Below are positions 1 to 5,090 of a stretch of 5,467 bases of DNA, in pieces. Within the stretch, counting starts at the first letter, position 1, and the number at the start of each line of letters is the position of its first letter. The DNA comes from Spirulina sp. DLM2.Bin59 (GTDB taxonomy: Bacteria; Cyanobacteriota; Cyanobacteriia; Cyanobacteriales; Spirulinaceae): assembly GCA_007693875.1 (NCBI GenBank), contig RECT01000378.1, positions 1 to 5,467 on the forward strand, in the 5' to 3' direction. Both the position numbers and the translations under genes were made by a program. Under the pieces are notes generated by a model. It saw only the letters and a program-made list of their open reading frames with translations. It made no database searches and was not told the DNA's origin.

Positions 1-201
1 GCAGTGGTGGTGGATGTGGGTATTAATCGCGTCGTCAATGGGGAGACGGGGAAAGCTCGCCTCGTGGGGGATGTGGACTATGAATCAGTGGCGACTGTGG
101 CCGGGGCGATTACCCCCGTGCCGGGGGGGATTGGCCCGATGACGGTGGCCATGTTGTTAGAAAATACGGTGTTGAGTTATCAGCAACGGCTGGGGGGTTA
201 G
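1..201 (+). CDS. folD: FolD, bifunctional methylene-THF dehydrogenase / cyclohydrolase, C-terminal part
   Basis: Open at the left edge; 66 residues are visible before the TAG stop. FolD is a cytosolic homodimer that oxidises 5,10-methylene-tetrahydrofolate with NADP and hydrolyses the product to 10-formyl-THF, supplying one-carbon units. The fragment shows the family's C-terminal signature: the strand VVVDVGINR, the LVGDVDYE stretch, and the near-invariant ITPVPGGIGPMTVAMLLENT block (visible residues about 36-55), which closes the NADP/folate cleft. A few residues between NRVVNG and LVGDVD (ETGKAR) form a slightly longer loop than in E. coli FolD. The true start lies outside the window; the GTG at position 4 is simply an internal valine. 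pyrD starts 2 nt after the stop, so the two are probably co-transcribed. Confidence 0.95.
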   Translation, partial: AVVVDVGINRVVNGETGKARLVGDVDYESVATVAGAITPVPGGIGPMTVAMLLENTVLSYQQRLGG

Positions 202-203
202 GG

Positions 204-1304
204 ATGGATTGGTATCGCAATGGACTGCGGCCGCTGTTGTTCTCCGGGGTGTTGGGGGATGCGGAACATCTCCATCACCAGAGCCTCGGGTTAATGGCTT
301 GGCTCGATGCCACCCGTCCCGCTGGCCTGATTCCCCAAATCGATCGCCTCTGTCGGTTGCGCGATCCTCGCCTCTCCCAAACCCTTTGGGGGGTGGAGTT
401 CCCGAACCCGGTGGGGTTGGCGGCGGGGTTTGATAAGGATGGCGTGGCGGCGGGACTGTGGGAATCCTTGGGGTTTGGGTTTACGGAGTTGGGGACGGTG
501 ACATACCACGCCCAACCGGGCAACCCTCAGCCCCGTTTGTTCCGATTGGTGCGCGATCGCGCTGTCCTCAATCGCATGGGGTTCAATAATGAGGGGAGCG
601 ATCGCCTCCAAGCCCGATTAGCCCAACGCCGAACCCCCATCAGGATCCCCGTCGGGATTAATTTGGGAAAATCGAAAATTACCCCTTTACCGGAAGCCGC
701 AGCGGACTATCTTGGCAGCTTTGAACGGTTAAAGGCTTGGGGGGATTACTTTGTGGTCAATGTCAGTTCTCCCAATACACCGGGATTGCGATCGCTCCAA
801 GCCCGGGAGCAACTGGCCCCCATCCTCGCCACGCTCCAGGAGGCAAATACGGCGCAAAAACCGCTGTTGGTGAAAATTGCCCCGGATTTAACCGATGGGG
901 AAATTTTAACGGTGGTTGCCCTGGCTCAGGAGTACGGCCTGGCGGGGATTATCGCCACCAATACGACGATCCGCCGTGATGGCCTACAAACCCCAGGGAT
1001 GGCCACAGAAGCGGGGGGGGTGAGTGGGGAGCCGGTGCGATCGCGCTCCACCGAGGTGATCCGATTACTGTGGCAGGCCACCGATGGCACATTACCGATC
1101 ATCGGCGTGGGGGGCATTTTTACCGCCGAGGATGCCTGGGAAAAAATCACCGCCGGGGCCAGTCTTGTCCAGGTTTATACCGGCTGGGTCTATGAAGGGC
1201 CGCTGATGGTGCGGCGGGTTTTAACGGGGTTATTGGCAAAGTTGACGGCTGCGGGCTTCCCCAACCTTGGGGCGGCGGTCGGTTCACAACATTCGCGCCC
1301 TTAG
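204..1304 (+). CDS. pyrD: Dihydroorotate dehydrogenase, class 2 (quinone-linked)
   Basis: Complete, 366 aa, usual class 2 length. It oxidises dihydroorotate to orotate in pyrimidine synthesis and passes electrons through FMN to membrane quinone. The amphipathic N-terminal extension (residues 1-35, DWYRNGLRPLLFSGVL then HLHHQSLGLMAWL) marks class 2 and peripheral membrane attachment; its good match to the family supports the ATG at 204. Motifs in order: AAGFDKDG (73-80, FMN), NRMGFNNEG (123-131), INLGKSK (152-158), NVSSPNTPGLR (186-196) with Ser189 at the position of the catalytic base (Ser175 in E. coli), VKIAPDL with Lys224, ATNTT (251-255), GGVSGEP (271-277), GVGGI (301-305), and YTGWVYEGP (325-333) for the FMN phosphate. 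All key residues are present. Only two bases separate it from folD; a G-run at 192-197 is the only purine-rich block before the start. It contains four HIP1 sites and a G8 run at 1013-1020. Confidence 0.97.
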   Translation: MDWYRNGLRPLLFSGVLGDAEHLHHQSLGLMAWLDATRPAGLIPQIDRLCRLRDPRLSQTLWGVEFPNPVGLAAGFDKDGVAAGLWESLGFGFTELGTVTYHAQPGNPQPRLFRLVRDRAVLNRMGFNNEGSDRLQARLAQRRTPIRIPVGINLGKSKITPLPEAAADYLGSFERLKAWGDYFVVNVSSPNTPGLRSLQAREQLAPILATLQEANTAQKPLLVKIAPDLTDGEILTVVALAQEYGLAGIIATNTTIRRDGLQTPGMATEAGGVSGEPVRSRSTEVIRLLWQATDGTLPIIGVGGIFTAEDAWEKITAGASLVQVYTGWVYEGPLMVRRVLTGLLAKLTAAGFPNLGAAVGSQHSRP

Positions 1305-1326
1305 GCCCCCAAGGGGTTTTGGGAGC
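1305..1326. terminator. Weak bidirectional hairpin between convergent genes
   Basis: Immediately after the pyrD stop, GCCCCCAA (1305-1312) pairs with TTGGGAGC (1319-1326) around a 6-nt loop, with one C/A mismatch. There is no U-run on either side of it, so it is not a textbook intrinsic terminator. Its position between two convergent genes 40 nt apart makes a transcription-end or mRNA 3'-stabilising role plausible. Confidence 0.4.
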
Positions 1327-1344
1327 ATCAAGGGTGAGAAGGGC

Positions 1345-1524
1345 TTAATCTGGCTTGTTGACGGTAGAGATCACCTGAAACAGTTGGGCGATCGCATTGA
1401 TCACTAAATACAGGAAAACCCCAGTAGCCAAGATTAGTGCTGTGGGTGATTCATGCTCAACAAGGCGGTTAGGGTCAATGGGTTGAATCGGAGCGAGGGG
1501 TAAGGTTTCGGTGGTTGGGTTCAT
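1345..1524 (-). CDS. Small single-span membrane protein, unknown function
   Basis: 59 residues from the ATG at 1524. The frame can be extended to a TTG at 1545 (66 aa), but the ATG is preferred because the extra residues have no support and neither start has a clear Shine-Dalgarno site. I do not recognise the family. A polar, proline-rich N-terminus (residues about 1-26: MNPTTETLP, then QPIDPNRLVEHE) is followed by one hydrophobic helix (about 28-51, TALILATGVFLYLVINAIAQLF) and a short tail ending in NKPD. This suggests a tail-anchored-like or small integral protein of the thylakoid or plasma membrane. It contains an in-frame HIP1 site (1388-1395), so its base use fits the host. It converges on pyrD and is divergent from the STAND gene, sharing with it the repeat-bearing intergenic region. 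It could still be a chance frame, but the clean membrane segment and sensible composition favour a real gene. Confidence 0.6.
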   Translation of the reverse strand: MNPTTETLPLAPIQPIDPNRLVEHESPTALILATGVFLYLVINAIAQLFQVISTVNKPD

Positions 1525-1576
1525 CGTTAAAATGGTTGAGTTCAATACATTTATTGTGGTGGGGGAAATGCTGGGT

Positions 1577-1647
1577 TCTGGTTCAGTTCAGGGGCATTTT
1601 TCGTTCAATTCCCAATTGAGCCAAAATTGAGCCAAAATTGAACCAGA
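1577..1647. promoter_or_regulatory. Repeat-rich intergenic region, candidate operator upstream of the STAND gene
   Basis: Three tandem 11-bp units (AATTGAGCCAA twice, then AATTGAACCAG) occupy 1614-1646. GTTCAATT at 1603-1610 is the exact reverse complement of AATTGAAC in the third unit, and a near-match (7 of 8) to the first unit 3 nt away. A 9-bp inverted repeat pairs TCTGGTTCA (1577-1585) with TGAACCAGA (1639-1647). The array ends 26 nt before the preferred ATG of the STAND gene, and lies between two divergent genes. I see no convincing -35/-10 pair. Direct plus inverted copies of one short word suggest a binding site for a dimeric or oligomeric regulator, possibly the STAND protein itself through its HTH-like N-terminus; that last step is inference. 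Confidence 0.45.
1614..1646 (+). repeat. 11-bp tandem repeat, three copies
   Basis: The unit AATTGAGCCAA occurs at 1614-1624 and 1625-1635 without change, and as AATTGAACCAG at 1636-1646 with two substitutions. The period is 11 bp, close to one helical turn, so all copies would face the same side of the DNA. The alternative TTG start of the STAND gene (1638) falls inside the third copy, which argues that this stretch is regulatory rather than coding. Confidence 0.85.
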
Positions 1648-1673
1648 GAATCAAAACTCATGGCTCAGAACCT

Positions 1674-4130
1674 ATGGTGACCATTGCCCTCTCCCCGTCA
1701 GGCAAAGCAACAATCGAAGCAGCCCGCAAACGGAAGGGTTGGAACGCCACAGAATCAGCATGGTATGAACTAGCTTTCACGACATTAGCCACCCTTAAGC
1801 GGTTTCGGGCTGGAAAAAGGATTGATCATGGGACTTTTGTTTCCCTCTGTAAAGCTGTGGAGGTGACAGATTGGGAGGCCGTGGCAGATTTGGATGAGCC
1901 AACCCCAGCACCCGAAAACCCGCCAAGTCCTCAACCAGTAGATCCCCCCTCGACTGGCACACCGACGAATCTCTCTCGCTACCGTCGCACGGTTCCGAAG
2001 TTTGTGGGGCGGGATGTGGCGATGCAGGAGGTGAGTGATTTGATGGCGGCACACGGGGCGGTGTATTTGAAGGGGATGGGGGGGCTAGGGAAAACGGAGT
2101 TGGCTTGGCAGTGGGCGAACCAGCAGTATGAAGCAGGGAATTTTCCCGGCGGGGTGGTGTGGTTGGATATGGCGGCAGGGAATCCAGGGGAGCAGTTGAT
2201 ACTGTTTTGTCAGACGGAGTTAGGCGCAGACATTCCGAAGGAGTTACCCACGCTAGAAGACCGGATCGCCTATTGTTGGCAGCATTGGCCGCAGGCGGGG
2301 GCGGTGTTGGTGGTGTTGGATGATGTGGTACGGAACCGGGACAGGGCGAAGTTGGCGATGTTTCGGCCGGGTGGACGATTTCGGATGTTATGGACGACAC
2401 AGGAGCGGTGGTCAGGGGTGGAACATTACCCATTGGATCAGCTTTCGGATGGGGCGGCGCGGGAGTTGTTGGCGAGTTATATTGACCCGGCGCGATTGGA
2501 GGCGGAACCGGACGCGGTGGAGGGGTTGTTGCGGTGGTTTGGGGGGTTGCCTTTGGGGTTGGAGTTGGCGGGGCGATATTTGGCTTTAGATCCGTTTTTG
2601 ACGATTGGGGATTATCTGAACGAGTTGAATTTAACCCATGAATCTTTAGCAGAGAAGCCGGAAGAGATGACCTATCCCCACGGGATTAAGGCGGCGTTGG
2701 TGTTGAGTTGGGGGCGGTTGCAATCAGACGAGGCAAGAAGATTGGCAATCTCTTTAGGTTTATTTGGGGCTGCACCAATTCCGCTATCAGCAGAATGGCA
2801 AAAAAACTGGCATGAACCCCTGAAGCAGCTAGTCAATTTGAGTTTATTGGAGCGCAAAACTAAAGATCAAGTAAAGTTGCATCCTATAGTGCGGCAGTTT
2901 GTGCAGGAGCGTTTGATTGTAAAGTTATCTACTGAAGCCAATGGATTAAAACGAGTAGTAGCAGGAATGATTGTGAGAGAAGGGAAAAAACTTCCTCAAA
3001 TATTGACAATGGCACAGGTAAAAGAGTTTGCCCCCTGGATTCCCCATTTGGAGGAGGTAGCGACAAACTTGCTACCGTGGGTTGTGGATGAGGATTTAGT
3101 GGATGTTTTTGGCTCCATTGCTTTATATCATACAGAACAGGATTATAATATGGCAGAACCTTCAGAACAGGGTTATGATATGGCAGAACATTGGTATATC
3201 AAAGGTGTAAAAAAAGCACGAATAAGATTCGGAAATTGTCATAAAGATACAGCCTGTGCAATTAATAATCTTGCCGAATTATATCGGCTACAGGGGAGAT
3301 ATAAAGTTGCAGAAAAGCGATACCTTGAAGCTTTATCTATTGACGCAAAAGTGTTATCTCCTAGTGATCCTCAGGTATGCTCCCATCTCAATAACTTAGG
3401 GCTAGTTTACTGGGAAATGGAAAAACATAAAGATGCTGAATTGATTCTGTTAAAAGTTGAAAACATAGCTCGACATAATCTATCAAGCGATGATCCAGAT
3501 CTGGGAATTTATATTAATAATCTGGCTAATGTTTATCTATCTCAGAAAGAATATAGTAGGGCAGAGAAGTTGTATATAGAGGCGAAGGAAATTGAGGAGG
3601 CGCGAAAAGACATTAGCCAGCATGAGAATAGGCAGTTGGCTACATACTTAAATAATTTAGCTCAGCTATACCTAGAAAAAAATCAATATAAAAAGTCTGA
3701 TTTTTTCTACAAGAAAGTACTTGATATTTTCAAAAATACATTGCGTCCCAATCATCCTGATTTTTTCACGCTATTCAATAATTTTGCATTACTATCTAAA
3801 AGACAAGAAAGATATCAGGATGCAGAATACTTTTTCATTAAAGCATTAGATATTGGTCATGCAAATTTATCCAAACAGCATCCTCATGTATTACGGACTA
3901 CCGAAGGTTTATTATCTCTGTATCGTAATCAGCAAAAATACTCAGAAGCTGAACCTCTATTTTTAGAAATATTAGAAATTTTTTGGGACAACTTGGGAAA
4001 AGATCACCTTGACACCCAAACTGTTTTAAATAATGTCATCAACTTCTACCAAACCGCCCTCGCCGCCGGCCTCCCCGACACCCGCCTCCGCCAACACCCC
4101 CTCGGTGACGCGATCCGCTCCCGCCTCTAG
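1674..4130 (+). CDS. STAND-class NB-ARC ATPase with HTH-like N-terminus and TPR sensor
   Basis: 818 aa from ATG 1674; a TTG at 1638 would add 12 residues but lies in the tandem repeat. Order: HTH-like domain (about 1-73) with ARKRKGW (17-23), ATLKRF (39-44), TFVSLCKAV (54-62), DWEAVAD (66-72), a pattern I know from N-termini of cyanobacterial NB-ARC/NACHT proteins; Pro-rich linker (76-96); NB-ARC with Walker A GMGGLGKT (134-141), Walker B VLVVLDDV (211-218), LWTTQER (239-245), GLPLGLE (291-297); winged helix (about 337-413) ending in HPIVRQF (403-409), the counterpart of the MHD motif whose His senses ADP; then TPRs from about 470 to 800. The helix-A motif INNLAELY recurs every 42 residues (one interval is 45), as in kinesin-light-chain TPRs. 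Family knowledge: such proteins are ATP-dependent switches that oligomerise when the TPRs bind a trigger. No TIR, CHAT, protease or nuclease domain is present, so it may act as adaptor or regulator. Base composition is patchwork and HIP1 sites are absent, suggesting transfer or recombination. Confidence 0.9.
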   Translation: MVTIALSPSGKATIEAARKRKGWNATESAWYELAFTTLATLKRFRAGKRIDHGTFVSLCKAVEVTDWEAVADLDEPTPAPENPPSPQPVDPPSTGTPTNLSRYRRTVPKFVGRDVAMQEVSDLMAAHGAVYLKGMGGLGKTELAWQWANQQYEAGNFPGGVVWLDMAAGNPGEQLILFCQTELGADIPKELPTLEDRIAYCWQHWPQAGAVLVVLDDVVRNRDRAKLAMFRPGGRFRMLWTTQERWSGVEHYPLDQLSDGAARELLASYIDPARLEAEPDAVEGLLRWFGGLPLGLELAGRYLALDPFLTIGDYLNELNLTHESLAEKPEEMTYPHGIKAALVLSWGRLQSDEARRLAISLGLFGAAPIPLSAEWQKNWHEPLKQLVNLSLLERKTKDQVKLHPIVRQFVQERLIVKLSTEANGLKRVVAGMIVREGKKLPQILTMAQVKEFAPWIPHLEEVATNLLPWVVDEDLVDVFGSIALYHTEQDYNMAEPSEQGYDMAEHWYIKGVKKARIRFGNCHKDTACAINNLAELYRLQGRYKVAEKRYLEALSIDAKVLSPSDPQVCSHLNNLGLVYWEMEKHKDAELILLKVENIARHNLSSDDPDLGIYINNLANVYLSQKEYSRAEKLYIEAKEIEEARKDISQHENRQLATYLNNLAQLYLEKNQYKKSDFFYKKVLDIFKNTLRPNHPDFFTLFNNFALLSKRQERYQDAEYFFIKALDIGHANLSKQHPHVLRTTEGLLSLYRNQQKYSEAEPLFLEILEIFWDNLGKDHLDTQTVLNNVINFYQTALAAGLPDTRLRQHPLGDAIRSRL
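3133..3192 (+). repeat. 30-nt in-frame tandem duplication in the first TPR
   Basis: Two adjacent 30-nt units (3133-3162 and 3163-3192) differ at only three positions. They encode EQDYNMAEPS and EQGYDMAEHW (residues 488-507 of the STAND protein). The second copy matches the normal TPR helix-B start (AE-x-x-Y). Removing one copy brings the first TPR back into the exact 42-residue register of the repeats that follow. Confidence 0.9.
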
Positions 4131-4138
4131 CCTAATGT

Positions 4139-4157
4139 GGGCGCAATGCTTGCGCCC
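4139..4157. terminator. Perfect 8-bp hairpin after the STAND gene
   Basis: GGGCGCAA (4139-4146) and TTGCGCCC (4150-4157) pair perfectly around the loop TGC, starting 8 nt after the STAND stop. Only TTC follows, so there is no proper U-run. The core resembles the GGGCGCAA...TTGCGCCC palindromes that I recall as dispersed in many cyanobacterial genomes; this is from memory and unverified. It may end or stabilise the STAND mRNA, or be a mobile palindromic repeat, or both. Confidence 0.6.
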
Positions 4158-4188
4158 TTCAATCCGCTCCAAACCGCATCAACCAAAC

Positions 4189-4224
4189 CACCCCCTCGCT
4201 GACACAATTTGCACTCAACTTTAA
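4189..4224 (+). pseudogene. Relic of a second STAND-type C-terminal tail
   Basis: These 36 nt encode HPLADTICTQL followed by TAA, in a different frame from the STAND gene. The last 36 nt of the STAND gene (4095-4130) encode HPLGDAIRSRL followed by TAG. Six of eleven residues are identical, most others are conservative (G/A, A/T, S/T), and 25 of 36 bases match by hand count, with the first nine identical. The divergence is concentrated at third positions and toward the end. The most likely reading is that this is the leftover 3' end of an older or related gene, stranded when the present TPR/tail segment was exchanged or duplicated. Only about a dozen codons are recognisable, so chance is not excluded. 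It ends 13 nt before the antitoxin start. Confidence 0.5.
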
Positions 4225-4237
4225 CGGTATTGCCATC

Positions 4238-4489
4238 ATGAACAGTTTCACCATTACCTACCAAGACACCCTCCCCGATGCCCTCCAAGTCAACCGCGAT
4301 CGCTTTGAAGAAGAAGCGCGATGGGCAATGGCCGTTAAACTCTTTGAATTGGGGCGATTATCCTCCGGTTTAGCCGCAAGTCTGATCCCCTGCGATCGCG
4401 TCACCTTTTTGCTGAAACTTGCTGATTATGGTGTTGCTGTGATCGACCTGGAAGAAGACGAATTAAGCGCAGATCTTGATCATGCTTAA
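4238..4489 (+). CDS. UPF0175 family antitoxin
   Basis: 83 aa, the usual size for UPF0175. An N-terminal strand (MNSFTITYQDTLPDAL) precedes a helical core. The family signature is FEEEARWAMAVKLFELGRLSSGLAASL (residues about 23-49), then a VTFLLKLADYGVAVIDL segment (55-71) and an acidic tail EEDELSADLDHA (72-83). The part around LGRLSSGLAASL...VTFLLKL is HTH-like, as expected of an antitoxin that binds DNA at its own promoter and covers the toxin with its C-terminus. The ATG at 4238 is chosen because it begins the N-terminal strand of the family; no strong Shine-Dalgarno precedes it. The stop overlaps the start of the next gene, the standard antitoxin-first arrangement. It holds two HIP1 sites, so unlike the STAND gene it looks adapted to the host. 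Antitoxin activity is inferred from family and context. Confidence 0.85.
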   Translation: MNSFTITYQDTLPDALQVNRDRFEEEARWAMAVKLFELGRLSSGLAASLIPCDRVTFLLKLADYGVAVIDLEEDELSADLDHA

Positions 4490-4985
4490 CACCGTGCGAA
4501 AAACCATTGTCACCAATACCTCGCCACTCATTGCAATTGTGGCAGCGACAGGCGATCTAACCTTGCTTAACAACTTACAATTGCAAACCATTGTTCCCTA
4601 TGAAGTGGCCCAAGAAATTCGTTCCGGTGGGGGCGATCGCCTAGGAACTCAAGCCTTTAATCAAGCGACTTGGTTAGAGGTTCAATCTGAGCCGATCAAC
4701 ATTGCCCCTTATCTTCTGAATACTCTAGATCGCGGTGAAGCTTCTGTCATTCAAACCGCACTCAACCGCCAAATTGAAACCGTTTGTATTGATGAAAAAG
4801 CAGGGCGACGAGTTGCCCGCCTCAGTCAACTCAAACTAACGGGAAGTATTGGGCTACTACTCAAAGCCAAACAAGATGGTCAACTGGATTCAATGGCAAC
4901 CGCGATTCAACGAATGCAAAAATCAGGCATTCGTCTCAGTCAAGGGGTGATTCAGTTTGCTATGGCGCGATCAGGAGAGACATGA
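4482..4985 (+). CDS. DUF3368 PIN-like toxin, partner of the UPF0175 antitoxin
   Basis: 167 aa from ATG 4482, overlapping the antitoxin stop by 8 nt (ATGCTTAA), which implies translational coupling; a TTG at 4476 in frame is less likely. DUF3368 proteins have the PIN fold, a metal-dependent RNase fold used by VapC-type toxins. Visible signature: IVTNTSPLIAI (9-19), VPYEVAQEI (38-46) with acidic Glu42/Glu45, LDRGEASVI (82-90) with Glu86, CIDEKAGRRVA (102-112) with Asp104, and LTGSIGLLLKAKQDG (119-133), the DUF3368 hallmark, with IRLS near the end. The first acidic site of PIN enzymes (Asp) is Asn12 here, as I recall is common in DUF3368, so nuclease activity should not be assumed. One HIP1 site at 4633-4640. 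No clear terminator follows. Confidence 0.87.
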   Translation: MLNTVRKTIVTNTSPLIAIVAATGDLTLLNNLQLQTIVPYEVAQEIRSGGGDRLGTQAFNQATWLEVQSEPINIAPYLLNTLDRGEASVIQTALNRQIETVCIDEKAGRRVARLSQLKLTGSIGLLLKAKQDGQLDSMATAIQRMQKSGIRLSQGVIQFAMARSGET

Positions 4986-5090
4986 AAATACGGACTTCAG
5001 ACCTGTTCTAACGCATTTAATCCGCACTTGTCTCGCCATATTAAGGTGTGTTGGCTTTTTGGTGATGGTCAGTGGTAGTCTTTGTTACCG
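4986..5090. other. Convergent intergenic gap, no clear element
   Basis: 105 nt between the toxin stop and the stop of the minus-strand membrane gene. There is no T-tracted hairpin on either strand. The only pairing noted is split: TGTCTCGCCATA (5029-5040) complements TATGGCG (4961-4967) and GAGACA (4977-4982) at the toxin 3' end. This could fold the toxin mRNA end but is weak. Confidence 0.3.

Noticed and set aside
1013..1020. G8 run in pyrD as a phase-variable slippage site
   Set aside because: It encodes part of the conserved GGVSG motif in an essential gene of intact frame; poly-G runs are frequent in this G-rich coding strand, with no sign of switching.
1305..1344. Attachment site or tRNA at the pyrD/STAND-side boundary
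   Set aside because: No tRNA-like cloverleaf, integrase gene or matching direct repeat is visible on the two sides of the accessory segment.
1614..1646. CRISPR-like array
   Set aside because: The 11-bp units are directly adjacent with no spacers and far too short for CRISPR repeats; no cas gene is near.
1638..1673. TTG start for the STAND gene adding 12 residues
   Set aside because: It lies in the third copy of the 11-bp repeat and the added residues show no link to the HTH-like domain; the ATG at 1674 directly precedes the domain.
1795..2433. 212-codon minus-strand frame inside the STAND gene
   Set aside because: Pro/Thr/Ser-rich product typical of the antisense of G-rich coding DNA; it overlaps the HTH and NB-ARC coding region, which has clear motifs on the plus strand.
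4033..4224. 63-codon plus-strand frame overlapping the STAND 3' end and running past it
   Set aside because: Its first half is only the shifted reading of the C-rich STAND tail; low-complexity Ser/Pro/Ala. Only the last dozen codons (4189-4224) are meaningful, as a tail relic.
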